Positions 23,972 through 31,097 of a DNA stretch of 31,097 bases are shown here, in pieces; the stretch's first letter is position 1; each line of letters begins with the position of its first letter. The notes under the pieces are model-generated. The model made no database searches, had not been told where the DNA came from, and was given only the letters and a program-made list of their open reading frames with translations. Source of the stretch: an uncultured Eubacterium sp. (lineage in GTDB: Bacteria; Bacillota; Clostridia; Lachnospirales; Lachnospiraceae); the NCBI GenBank assembly GCA_910579145.1, contig CAJTTQ010000026.1, positions 1 to 31,097 on the forward strand. Reading direction: 5' to 3'. A program made the position numbers and the translations under genes.

Positions 23972-25653
23972 ACGTCCGTGAAGTATTCCTCCAAAGAGGA
24001 AACGATCGTCTTGCCCTGTGCTTCGCTGCTGCCCTTCACCAGATAGTACATCTTGATCTTTGGCTCCGTACCGGACGGGCGCACGAGCACGTTTACATCC
24101 TGCTCCATATTAAACTCGAGAACATTTGATTTCGGCAGTTCTCCCACGCCCTTTTCGTAGTCTTTTACGCCAAGGACGTTATATCCGGCTATTTTTGCCG
24201 GCGGCTCGGTGCGGAACTTCTCCATCAGATCCGCCATTTTCTTTGCCCCTCTCGCGCCCTCAAACGTGATCGACTGCAGTGACTCCTGAAAATATCCATA
24301 TTCCTCATACAAAGAATCCAGTACCTCGATGAGGGAGCGTCCTTTCGCTTTATAGTGGGCAAACATCTCACAGATCAACAGGGACGCATTTACCCCGTCC
24401 TTATCCCGCACATGTCCGCCGCTCAAATAGCCGTAACTCTCCTCAAAACCGAAGATATAGCGGTCCTCTTCTCCTTTTTCCTCTAAGATGCCGATCTGCT
24501 CGCCGATAAATTTAAACCCGGTCAGCACACGCTTCACCTCGACGCCGTAATGCCTGGCGATCTGATCGATCATTTTCGTGGAAACGATCGTCGTTACCGC
24601 CACCGGCCGCTCCGGCATCGTACCATTTGCCTGCCTCGTGCGGCAGATATAGTCAAACAGCAGGATCCCCATCTGATTTCCGGAGATCAGCTGGTACTCA
24701 CCGTCTCCCTTCGCCACCGCGACGCCGACGCGGTCACAGTCTGGGTCAGTCGCTAACAGCAGGTCGCTCCCGATCTCTTTCGCCTTTTTCAGTCCAACCT
24801 CGAGCGCCTCCCGGATCTCCGGGTTCGGATACGGACACGTCGTAAAATTGCCGTCCGGCATTTCCTGCTCGGCCGGGATCGTGATCTTTGTATATCCGTT
24901 CTCCCGCAGGCACCTGGTCACCGGATAGCGGCCTGTGCCATTTAACGGCGTGTAGACGATCGACACATCCTTATCGATCTCGGACGGGTTCAGCGCCCGC
25001 TCCGACACGGCATTGATAAATCCGGTCGTAACACTCTGGTCGATAAACTGGATCGCACCCGACTCACAGCCCTGTTCAAAATCGACTGACTTCACATCGT
25101 CAAAGACGTCCACGCCGTCAATCTCTTTCAGTATCGCCTCCGCTGCCTCCAGCGTGATCTGGCAGCCGTCCGATCCGTACACTTTATAGCCATTGTACTT
25201 TGCCGGATTATGGCTCGCCGTCACCACGATACCGCCATCACAGTGGAGCGCGCGCACCGCATAGGAAAGACACGGCGTCGGCATCAGTTCCTGATACAGA
25301 TAGACCTGGATGCCGTTCGCGGCAAACACACCCGCCGCCGTCATCGCGAACAGATCCGACTTATTCCGGCTGTCATACGCGATCGCCACCGAAGGAGACG
25401 ATGACGCCCCCGCTTTCACGGTCTTCGTCAGGTAGTTGCTGTACCCCTGCGTCGCCTTTGCCACCGTGTACACATTCATTCGGTACGTCCCCGCGCCGAT
25501 CACGCCGCGCAATCCCCCGGTACCAAATTCCAGTTCCCGGTAAAAGCGGTCATTGATCTCTTCCTCGTTCCCGCGTATGCTCTCCAGTTCCTCTAATAAA
25601 TCGGCTTCCTTTACGTGTGCCAGCCACCGCTCATAATTCTCTGTTCGACCCAT
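23962..25653 (-). CDS. Alpha-D-phosphohexomutase (phosphoglucomutase/phosphomannomutase)
   Basis: It interconverts hexose-6-phosphate and hexose-1-phosphate through a phosphoserine enzyme. It has 563 residues, the long Firmicute PgcA-like type. Four family sites are visible: active Ser147 in TASHNP, the metal loop DPDCDRVG (303-310), the sugar loop GFEESYGYL (402-410), and the phosphate loop RPSGTEPKIK (525-534). Between manA/manC/gmd/rmd and the polymer transferases it most likely supplies mannose-1-phosphate for ManC. The long form often works as phosphoglucomutase, and dual use is plausible. A purine-rich GAAAGGAAGA precedes the ATG. A 96-base gap separates it from rmd; only a poor promoter-like match was seen there. 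Its stop overlaps the yfhO start. Confidence 0.92.
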   Translation of the reverse strand: MGRTENYERWLAHVKEADLLEELESIRGNEEEINDRFYRELEFGTGGLRGVIGAGTYRMNVYTVAKATQGYSNYLTKTVKAGASSSPSVAIAYDSRNKSDLFAMTAAGVFAANGIQVYLYQELMPTPCLSYAVRALHCDGGIVVTASHNPAKYNGYKVYGSDGCQITLEAAEAILKEIDGVDVFDDVKSVDFEQGCESGAIQFIDQSVTTGFINAVSERALNPSEIDKDVSIVYTPLNGTGRYPVTRCLRENGYTKITIPAEQEMPDGNFTTCPYPNPEIREALEVGLKKAKEIGSDLLLATDPDCDRVGVAVAKGDGEYQLISGNQMGILLFDYICRTRQANGTMPERPVAVTTIVSTKMIDQIARHYGVEVKRVLTGFKFIGEQIGILEEKGEEDRYIFGFEESYGYLSGGHVRDKDGVNASLLICEMFAHYKAKGRSLIEVLDSLYEEYGYFQESLQSITFEGARGAKKMADLMEKFRTEPPAKIAGYNVLGVKDYEKGVGELPKSNVLEFNMEQDVNVLVRPSGTEPKIKMYYLVKGSSEAQGKTIVSSLEEYFTDVCG

Positions 25654-25749
25654 ATGTTACTCTTCCTTTCCCTCTCCAAGCTGAATCGCTCCCTATCCAA
25701 TCCACAGATCACGATTTCACAGCTAACCTTTTCCCACTTCAATTTTCTA

Positions 25750-26694
25750 CTATTTCAGATTCTCTCTCCAGTAGTCCAGCGTATCCCGCAGCGTCTGTTC
25801 CAGCGAAATCTTCGGCTCCCAGCCGGCCCGCTCCCTGATTTTCGTAATATCCGCGACAATGAGCGGAACGTCGATCGGCCGGAGACGCTCTTTCTCCACC
25901 TCGACGCGGATCTCCCGCCCCGAGAGCGCGATGATCTGATTTAAAATATCCTCGATCTCGTAAGCAATACCGGAACCGACATTGTACGTTTCCCCGCTCT
26001 CACCGAGCCGCACGAGACACTCATAGGCGGCGACAACATCACGGACATCCGTAAAATCGCGCTTCGCCTTGAGATTTCCCACATTGATGACCGGCTCCCG
26101 CAGTCCCATCTCCACCTCTGCCACCTGTTTGCAGAAATCCGAGACGACGAACTGCGGGGACTGTTTCGGCCCCACATGATTAAACGCGCGCACCATCACG
26201 AGGTGCAGGCCGTATGCCTTCGCATAAATGCCGGCGATCATATTCTGACAGCTCTTCGTCGCCGCGTAAATATTTCCCGGCCGAAGTACCGTATCTTCCA
26301 CGATCGGCACCTCCTCGGGCAGAATGCGCCCGTACTCCTCACCGGAGCCGATCAACAGGACACCGCCCTTAAACTGGCGCTCCTTCAGCACATCCAAAAG
26401 CTGGATCGTCCCCTTTATATTGACATCCACCGTAAGCTGTGGATTCGACCACGAAACGGCCACCGAACTCTGTGCCGCCAGATGAAAGATCACATCCGGG
26501 TCAACCTGCTCCACGACCGCCTCCACCTCTTCCTTCACGAGGAGGTTCATGTCTTTTACTTCATAATCGGTATCGGGAAGCTCCTCATTTTTCATTTTTG
26601 TAGAACAGACTTCATATCCGCAGTCCTTTTGCAGATAATCCGCCAAATACTGTCCGACAAATCCGGCTCCGCCGATAATCAATGCCTTCTTCAT
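25750..26694 (-). CDS. rmd: Rmd, GDP-4-dehydro-6-deoxy-D-mannose reductase (GDP-D-rhamnose synthase)
   Basis: It reduces GDP-4-keto-6-deoxymannose, the Gmd product, to GDP-D-rhamnose. It has 314 residues in the extended short-chain dehydrogenase fold: NAD(P) site GGAGFVGQY (8-16), FHLAAQSSVAVSW, IGSGEEYG (115-122), and the catalytic Tyr143 and Lys147 in YAATK. The stretch RAFNHVGPKQSPQFVVSDFC is characteristic of Rmd rather than of Fcl/WcaG, which makes GDP-L-fucose by epimerisation and reduction. Two in-frame ATGs exist. GAGGGG four bases before ATG 26694 favours it over ATG 26706, which lacks a site. It lies 28 bases after gmd. The D-rhamnose assignment depends on motif reading; an activity assay of the product would distinguish D-rhamnose from 6-deoxy-D-talose. 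Confidence 0.87.
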   Translation of the reverse strand: MKKALIIGGAGFVGQYLADYLQKDCGYEVCSTKMKNEELPDTDYEVKDMNLLVKEEVEAVVEQVDPDVIFHLAAQSSVAVSWSNPQLTVDVNIKGTIQLLDVLKERQFKGGVLLIGSGEEYGRILPEEVPIVEDTVLRPGNIYAATKSCQNMIAGIYAKAYGLHLVMVRAFNHVGPKQSPQFVVSDFCKQVAEVEMGLREPVINVGNLKAKRDFTDVRDVVAAYECLVRLGESGETYNVGSGIAYEIEDILNQIIALSGREIRVEVEKERLRPIDVPLIVADITKIRERAGWEPKISLEQTLRDTLDYWRENLK

Positions 26695-26722
26695 GCTTCC
26701 CCTCATTTCCGTGCCGTCAACC

Positions 26723-27757
26723 TTACTGGATCGACTGCACTTTGATCTCTTTCTCCACGATCGCCAGATCGTTCTTCACCATTCTCTCCACAAGCTGGCT
26801 GAATGAGATCTCCCGCTTCCATCCGAGCGTTTTCTCCGCTTTGGACGGATCGCCGAGAAGCACTTCCACCTCAGCCGGACGGAAGAATTTCGGATTGATC
26901 GTCACGATCGTCTTTCCCGTTGCCTTATCCACACCGATCTCATCTACGCCTTCACCCTTCCACTCGACCTCGATACCCACATGGCCGAACGCAAGCTCAA
27001 CAAATTCACGCACCGTACGCGTCTCGCCGGTAGCAACGACATAATCGTCCGGCTTATCCTGCTGGAGCATGAGCCACATCGCATGCACATAATCCTTCGA
27101 ATGGCCCCAGTCTCTTTTCGAATCCATATTTCCGAGTTCCACATGATCCTGAACGCCAAGCTTGATACGCGCTACCGCGTCTGTGATCTTTCTCGTCACG
27201 AACTCCAGTCCGCGCCGCTCCGACTCATGGTTGAACAAAATACCGGAGCAGGCGTACAGATCATAACTCTCTCGGTAGTTTTTCGTGATCCAGTGTCCGT
27301 ACACTTTCGCCACTCCGTATGGCGAACGCGGATAGAACGGCGTCGTCTCCTTCTGCGGCATCTCCTGAACGAGACCGAACATCTCACTCGTAGAAGCCTG
27401 GTAAAATCTCGCCTCCGGTTTCACCGTGCGGATCGCCTCCAGCATATTCGTCACGCCGAGCGCGTCGATGTCCGCCGTCGCGAGCGGCTGCTCCCAGCTC
27501 GTCGCCACGAACGACTGCGCCGCCAGATTGTAGATCTCATCGGCCTGGCTGATGCGCATCGCGCGGATCAGCGATACCACGTCAGTCATATCCGCGTAGA
27601 TAAAATTCAGCTTATCCTTGATATGCTCCACATTTCCATAATCCACCACGCTTTTACGGCGCATGATGCCGTAAACCTCATATCCTTTTTCCAACAACAA
27701 TTCTGCAAGGTAAGAACCGTCCTGTCCGGTAATACCTGTAATCAATGCACGTTTCAT
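26723..27757 (-). CDS. gmd: Gmd, GDP-mannose 4,6-dehydratase
   Basis: It converts GDP-D-mannose to GDP-4-keto-6-deoxy-D-mannose, the branch point for GDP-D-rhamnose, GDP-L-fucose and relatives. It has 344 residues. The nucleotide site is TGITGQDGSYL (7-17). YQASTSEMFG (119-128), FYPRSPYGVAK (141-151, with Tyr147 and Lys151) and LFNHESERRGLEFVTRKI are signature Gmd stretches. The first possible in-frame codon is TTG at 27772, but AAGGAG five bases before ATG 27757 fixes the start there. It lies 124 bases after manC and 28 bases before rmd. No second GDP-sugar epimerase/reductase is in the window, which favours D-rhamnose as the end product. Confidence 0.95.
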   Translation of the reverse strand: MKRALITGITGQDGSYLAELLLEKGYEVYGIMRRKSVVDYGNVEHIKDKLNFIYADMTDVVSLIRAMRISQADEIYNLAAQSFVATSWEQPLATADIDALGVTNMLEAIRTVKPEARFYQASTSEMFGLVQEMPQKETTPFYPRSPYGVAKVYGHWITKNYRESYDLYACSGILFNHESERRGLEFVTRKITDAVARIKLGVQDHVELGNMDSKRDWGHSKDYVHAMWLMLQQDKPDDYVVATGETRTVREFVELAFGHVGIEVEWKGEGVDEIGVDKATGKTIVTINPKFFRPAEVEVLLGDPSKAEKTLGWKREISFSQLVERMVKNDLAIVEKEIKVQSIQ

Positions 27758-27762
27758 ACGAT

Positions 27763-27768
27763 CTCCTT
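27763..27768 (-). promoter_or_regulatory. Ribosome binding site fixing the gmd start
   Basis: AAGGAG on the - strand lies five bases before ATG 27757 and immediately after the alternative in-frame TTG at 27772, ruling out the longer form. Confidence 0.75.
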
Positions 27769-27881
27769 TCAAAAAACCTGTTTTCGCTATTTTTTCCTGT
27801 AATGCCGGGTTTCATACATACAGATGGAACATCGTTGCCCCCGGCTGATATGATACATAGTACAGAACATGGATCCCTGCA

Positions 27882-28952
27882 CTAGATGTACTCGTTCCGG
27901 TTGCAGATCCGAAGGTTCTCCAGCACTTTCTTAATATCGCCGGCATGACCCTTGTCACAGATCAAAAGTGCGTCATCGGTATCGACCACGATGATGTCCT
28001 TCAACCCTACGGCCGCGATCAGCTTGTCCGTTCCCTCGATGATCGAGTTTTTCGTCTCCACAGTGATCACATTTCCCTGAACGGTGTTTCCAAATTCATT
28101 GGTCGAGCGGATCCTTCCGACCGCCAGCCACGAACCGACGTCATCCCAGCCAAACGTACCCGGAATGACATAAATGTGATCTGCCTTTTCCATAATGCCG
28201 TAATCGATCGATTCAGATTCCATCTTCTGGAACTCCGCCTCCAGTACGGCGTCCTGCTCCTCGGTGCCGATGGCCTCTTTGATCTTCACCAGTCCCTCAT
28301 ACGTATTCGGGATATATTTCTCAATATCTGCCAGGATCGTGGAAACCTTCCACACAAACATCCCGCTGTTCCACAGATAGGACTCGTCCGCCAGATACTT
28401 CTTCGCCGTTTTCAGGTCGGGTTTTTCCACAAACCGCTCCACGCCGTACGCGCGCCCCTCGCTCTGGTCGGGATCGAACTTGATGTAGCCGTACCCGGTC
28501 TCCGGGTAATTCGGGGTAATGCCGATCGTCGTCAGGTTCTCGCCCTTTTCCGCCACTGCGCATGCGTCCCGCAGCACATTTAAAAACATCGAATTGTATT
28601 TGATCAGATGATCCGACGGCAGTACGATCATAAGAGCGTCGTCATACTTATTGCCGATGTGCATGGCGGCAAGTCCGACACACGGCGCCGTATTGCGGCC
28701 GACCGGCTCGCACAGTATGTTCTCTTCCGGAAGCTCCGGCAGCTGCTCCATCGCAAGCTCCTTATAATCCCGGTTTGTCACGATGTAAATATCCTCCATA
28801 TCGACAAGCGGCAGGATCCTGCTCACCGTGTCCTGAATCATCGTCACGCCGTCATCCGTCAGGCTTAAAAACTGTTTTGGCAGGCTCTTGCGGCTCTTCG
28901 GCCAAAACCGCTCGCCCCGTCCTCCTGCCATGATCATTGCTGTAACTTTCAT
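27882..28952 (-). CDS. manC: ManC, mannose-1-phosphate guanylyltransferase
   Basis: It makes GDP-mannose from GTP and mannose-1-phosphate. It has about 356 residues, the single-domain type without a fused isomerase. The signature AGGRGERFWPKSRKSLPKQ is at 9-27, with LCEPVGRNTAPCVGLAAMHI, VLPSDHLI, FVEKPDLKTA and a late GTFGWDDVGSWLAV. ATG 28964 is also in frame, but its AAAGGA abuts it with no spacing. ATG 28952 gives the family's usual N-terminus (MKVTAMIMAGG) but sits 12 bases from the same AAAGGA, so the start is uncertain by four residues. It lies downstream of manA (about 21 bases) and upstream of gmd. With manA and the mutase gene it gives the operon its own GDP-mannose supply. Confidence 0.94.
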   Translation of the reverse strand: MKVTAMIMAGGRGERFWPKSRKSLPKQFLSLTDDGVTMIQDTVSRILPLVDMEDIYIVTNRDYKELAMEQLPELPEENILCEPVGRNTAPCVGLAAMHIGNKYDDALMIVLPSDHLIKYNSMFLNVLRDACAVAEKGENLTTIGITPNYPETGYGYIKFDPDQSEGRAYGVERFVEKPDLKTAKKYLADESYLWNSGMFVWKVSTILADIEKYIPNTYEGLVKIKEAIGTEEQDAVLEAEFQKMESESIDYGIMEKADHIYVIPGTFGWDDVGSWLAVGRIRSTNEFGNTVQGNVITVETKNSIIEGTDKLIAAVGLKDIIVVDTDDALLICDKGHAGDIKKVLENLRICNRNEYI

Positions 28953-28973
28953 TGAAATATCCATTCCTTTCTT

Positions 28974-29939
28974 TTATAGCTTTGACATCAAGATTTCATG
29001 GCGGCCATGGATATAATATTCCCCCATCCCCGCCGGAATATATATGCTGTCGCCGGCCTCAAAATCATACCGTCTGCCGCCGTATTCCAAATATCCGCTC
29101 CCCTTCACGACGAGCAGCGAGTGGAACGAACTGCGGTCGCACCAGAACTTGATCTTCCCGCCCCAGTTTTCGATGCGCAGAACACTAAAATAGCTGCACT
29201 CAAACAGCCGGCGGAGCCGTCCCTCTTTCAGGCGGACTTCGTTATTGTCAAACACCTGCGACGGCACGATCGGCGTGCGGTCGATGACTTCGATCGCCCG
29301 GTCGATATGAAGTTCCCGGTAATTTCCATCCTTGTCCTTGCGCAGATAGTCATACACGCGGAATGTCGTATTCGAGCTCTGCTGGATCTCGGCGATCACC
29401 ATCCCGGCCCCGATCGCGTGGATCGTTCCCGGATGGATAAAAAACACATCCCCCGCATGCACTTCGACCCGGTTCAGCACGTCGCAGACCGAGCCGTCCC
29501 GGATCTTTTCCTCAAGCCTCTCCTTTGACAGTTCCCGGTTCAGCCCATAATATAAAAAAGAGTGCGGCTTTGCTGAAATGACATACCACATCTCGGCCTT
29601 TCCTTCCTCACCGAGCTCGTGCCGCGCCGTGTCATCCGAAGGATGTACCTGGACCGACAGTTTCTGTTTCGCATCAATGAACTTGATAAGAATGGGAAAA
29701 CGGTCCCCGGATCCGAATTTCGGAGATACGAAACAGGGATTTAGCTTTAGGATTTCCCCGAGGAACTGGCCTTTGTACTGGCCGTTCCTGATGACGCTCT
29801 TTCCCTCCGGAAGGCTACAAAGTTCCCAGCTCTCAGCCGTACACGCGCCCTCTCCGGCCTTTCCATACAGCCGCTCCAGTTCATGGCCGCCCCAGAGGTA
29901 ATCCTTATAAACCGGAGCCAGCTTCATCGGATACATCAT
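28974..29939 (-). CDS. manA: ManA, class I mannose-6-phosphate isomerase
   Basis: A zinc enzyme that converts fructose-6-phosphate to mannose-6-phosphate and so feeds GDP-mannose synthesis from glycolysis. It has 321 residues, the short Firmicute form. Metal-site candidates are Gln97 and His99 (SVQVHPSD), Glu116 (GKAEMWYVI) and His174 (HPGTIHAIGAG). QQSSNTTFRVYDY (186-198) is the usual following motif, and a C-terminal cupin half follows. AAAGG lies seven bases before ATG 29939; an adjacent in-frame ATG at 29936 is a minor alternative. It follows the GT2 gene by 23 bases and precedes manC. A location inside a surface-polymer operon suggests biosynthetic rather than catabolic use. Confidence 0.93.
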   Translation of the reverse strand: MMYPMKLAPVYKDYLWGGHELERLYGKAGEGACTAESWELCSLPEGKSVIRNGQYKGQFLGEILKLNPCFVSPKFGSGDRFPILIKFIDAKQKLSVQVHPSDDTARHELGEEGKAEMWYVISAKPHSFLYYGLNRELSKERLEEKIRDGSVCDVLNRVEVHAGDVFFIHPGTIHAIGAGMVIAEIQQSSNTTFRVYDYLRKDKDGNYRELHIDRAIEVIDRTPIVPSQVFDNNEVRLKEGRLRRLFECSYFSVLRIENWGGKIKFWCDRSSFHSLLVVKGSGYLEYGGRRYDFEAGDSIYIPAGMGEYYIHGRHEILMSKL

Positions 29940-29962
29940 ATCATTACCTTTCCTGTGTCTTG

Positions 29963-30670
29963 TTATTTCCCAACGATCCTCGTGACGGTTAGCTTACACA
30001 ACGTCTTGATGTAACTCATGATAAACGGAAGCAGCCGCCGCTTCGACTCCCCGTAAATACGCTTGTCGAACTCGATGGGAACTTCCCCGATCTTTAACTT
30101 CTTATCCTCTTTATTTAAGCGGAGACGTAAGAGCACTTCCTGCAGCACGTCATAATTCCGGCACGACAGCGAAACCTTCTTCAACTGCTCTGTGTGGTAC
30201 ATCCGGTAATCGGTCGAAATGTCTTTCGCCTTGATCCCGAGAAAGAGACGGAACATGCCGTTTAATATGTGCGACATGACGATCGAACTCTTCGCGTCAT
30301 TCGTCTTCCCGCCCTCCACGTACCGCGAGCCGATCACGACATCACAGTTTTCTTTCGTGAATTTCTCATAGATGGCCGGGATATATTTGGGATTGTGCGA
30401 ACCGTCGCTGTCTAAAATAAGGAACTTGTCCATCTCGGCGTACTTGATGCCCGTCTTGAACGCGCCGCCAAACGCCGGCTCTTCCTGATTGATATACTTC
30501 GCCCCAAATGTTTTACATACGCCCTCTGTATCGTCGAGAGGTTCGGCCGTATCGATCACCAGGATCTCATACTCCTCCCCCGTCTTTTTCACATTGTCTA
30601 TAATCTGCGGCAGCAGGACTTTGAGGTTTTCTTCCTCTTTGTATGCCAGCAGAATAACACTAATTCCCAT
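29963..30670 (-). CDS. DPM1-like GT2, probable polyprenyl-phosphate mannosyl/glycosyltransferase
   Basis: A family 2 transferase of the dolichol-phosphate-mannose synthase type. Such enzymes put a sugar from a nucleotide donor onto undecaprenyl phosphate at the inner membrane face. It has 235 residues: VILLAYKEEENL (5-16), EILVIDTAEPLDD, the metal-binding DSDGSHNPKY (87-96), VVIGSRYVEGG (111-121), DISTDYRMY (150-158), and late VPIEFDKRIYGESKRR. There is no C-terminal membrane segment, unlike the two-helix CsbB/GtrB proteins, which makes it closer to soluble DPM1. An in-frame ATG at 30688 is ignored because GGAGG sits six bases before ATG 30670. A GtrA flippase gene lies just upstream. GDP-mannose made by this operon is the likely donor, but GDP-rhamnose or UDP-glucose are possible. 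Confidence 0.86.
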   Translation of the reverse strand: MGISVILLAYKEEENLKVLLPQIIDNVKKTGEEYEILVIDTAEPLDDTEGVCKTFGAKYINQEEPAFGGAFKTGIKYAEMDKFLILDSDGSHNPKYIPAIYEKFTKENCDVVIGSRYVEGGKTNDAKSSIVMSHILNGMFRLFLGIKAKDISTDYRMYHTEQLKKVSLSCRNYDVLQEVLLRLRLNKEDKKLKIGEVPIEFDKRIYGESKRRLLPFIMSYIKTLCKLTVTRIVGK

Positions 30671-30676
30671 GTTTTT

Positions 30677-30681
30677 CCTCC
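30677..30681 (-). promoter_or_regulatory. Ribosome binding site fixing the GT2 start
   Basis: GGAGG on the - strand, six bases before ATG 30670, lies inside the longer version that would start at 30688 and so excludes it. Confidence 0.75.
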
Positions 30682-30704
30682 ATGTCATTTGTTCATTCGA
30701 AACT

Positions 30705-30733
30705 ATTTTACCATATCTTTCCTCATTTGAAAA
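30705..30733 (-). promoter_or_regulatory. Candidate internal promoter ahead of the GT2 gene
   Basis: On the - strand TTTTCA (30728-30733), 17 bases, then TAAAAT (30705-30710) preceded by TGG, an extended -10. It lies in the 82-base A-rich gap between gtrA and the GT2 gene and would give a leader of about 28 bases. It could drive the 12 downstream genes separately from gtrA. Confidence 0.45.
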
Positions 30734-30752
30734 GTTTTTTTCTTGATCTTTC

Positions 30753-31097
30753 TCATTCTGCTTCCGACTTAAACGCCCAAAGCTTGTTCATGAAAAAGTT
30801 GATCGGAATGGCAATGACGAGGCTGATCAGCGGAGCAACAAATTTGGAAATACCAAAGACCCCTACCCAGACATAAGCCAGTATATTATTCAGTATGATT
30901 CCCGTAAATCCGTACGAGAGGTAACTTTTTAACAATGCCTTCCAAAAATTACGGCTCTGACCTTCCTCGAGCGTGAACACAAACCGGCTGTTCAGAAGGA
31001 ACGAACAGAGTACGCTGAGGATAAAGGCGATCGTATTCGCCACATACATATCAAGATCCGCCACACTTAATATACCCATTTTTTTAAATATTAACAG
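30753..31097 (-). CDS. GtrA/GtcA-family membrane protein (5' end beyond the window)
   Basis: A small membrane protein thought to flip undecaprenyl-phosphate-linked sugars to the outer face. The reading frame stays open to the right edge of the window. The ATG at 31079 would remove the first transmembrane helix, so the true start should lie outside; GtrA proteins are about 120-150 residues. Visible features are YVANTIAFILSVLCSFLLNS with the family's NSRFVF motif, two further helices (LLKSYLSYGFTGIILNNIL and LVAPLISLVIAIP-like), and NKLWAF near the C-terminus. It sits directly upstream of a DPM1-like GT2, the usual GtrA-GtrB pairing, and is the first visible gene of the surface-polymer operon. 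Confidence 0.85.
   Translation of the reverse strand: MLIFKKMGILSVADLDMYVANTIAFILSVLCSFLLNSRFVFTLEEGQSRNFWKALLKSYLSYGFTGIILNNILAYVWVGVFGISKFVAPLISLVIAIPINFFMNKLWAFKSEAE

Noticed and set aside
25654..25749. Possible promoter between rmd and the mutase gene (TTGAAG-17-TGAAAT on the - strand)
   Set aside because: Only eight of twelve consensus bases match, with no TATAAT-like element, and the context is an operon. It is too weak to list.
25750..26694. GDP-L-fucose synthase (fcl) assignment for the gene after gmd
   Set aside because: The FNHVGPKQSPQFVVSDF stretch and the overall length fit Rmd. The conserved cysteine/histidine epimerase pattern of Fcl was not recognised.
26981..27802. 273-codon + strand frame opposite gmd
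   Set aside because: An arginine/histidine-rich shadow of the gmd coding sequence with no family resemblance and no ribosome site.
27758..27881. GCCGGG/CCCGGC arms (27804-27809, 27840-27845) in the manC-gmd gap as a terminator or attenuator
   Set aside because: The six-pair stem has a 30-base loop and is not followed directly by a T-run on the - strand. It could form by chance.
1..31097. Mobile elements, CRISPR arrays, tRNA or rRNA genes, phage genes
   Set aside because: No transposase or integrase motifs, repeat-spacer pattern, cloverleaf with a recognisable T-arm, or structural phage proteins were found on reading both strands.

Overview
This window looks like chromosomal DNA of a Gram-positive Clostridia bacterium, most likely a Lachnospiraceae-type gut anaerobe. 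The reasons are the strong AGGAGG-type ribosome binding sites, TTGxxx-17-TATAAT promoters, a secreted GH10 xylanase with a lysine-rich Ig-like domain, nickel-pincer (lar) genes, and teichoic-acid-type genes (tarI, tarJ and two CDP-polyol transferases). No tRNA, rRNA, CRISPR array, insertion sequence or prophage gene was recognised. The genus is inference.

Region 1 (31-2767, +): larE-larB-larC, three genes joined by ATGA overlaps, making the nickel-pincer nucleotide cofactor used by LarA-type racemases and epimerases. No larA is in view. Region 2 (2753-4473, +): a promoter embedded in the end of larC drives a secreted GH10 xylanase that ends at a bidirectional hairpin terminator. Region 3 (4493-8840, -): an operon of a two-repeat DUF1538 membrane protein with a TTG start, a tandem PII-like signalling protein, and a GH31 alpha-glucosidase translationally coupled to the PII gene. 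Region 4 (8861-13488): a methyl-accepting chemotaxis protein (+) convergent with a hybrid sensor histidine kinase carrying two receiver domains (-). They are separated by a long hairpin terminator, and each has a recognisable promoter.

Region 5 (13559-31097, -): a 13-gene cell-surface glycopolymer cluster that runs off the right edge of the window. In transcription order it holds gtrA (5' end outside the window), a DPM1-like GT2, manA, manC, gmd, rmd, a phosphohexomutase, a YfhO-type GT-C membrane protein, a GT2/CDP-glycerol-transferase fusion, a truncated paralogue of that fusion, tarI, tarJ, and a CDP-glycerol-transferase/DUF115-like fusion.

Region 5 can be read as a nearly complete pathway. 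ManA, the hexomutase and ManC convert fructose-6-P to GDP-mannose. Gmd and Rmd convert GDP-mannose to GDP-D-rhamnose. TarJ and TarI convert ribulose-5-P to CDP-ribitol. The two Glyphos_transf proteins would polymerise or prime a polyol-phosphate chain. GT2, GtrA and YfhO resemble the CsbB/GtcA/YfhO three-component system that decorates teichoic acids outside the membrane using an undecaprenyl-phosphate sugar. A phosphoribitol polymer carrying D-rhamnose and/or mannose is the inferred product. First-step linkage enzymes (TagO/TagA) and an ABC exporter are not in the window.
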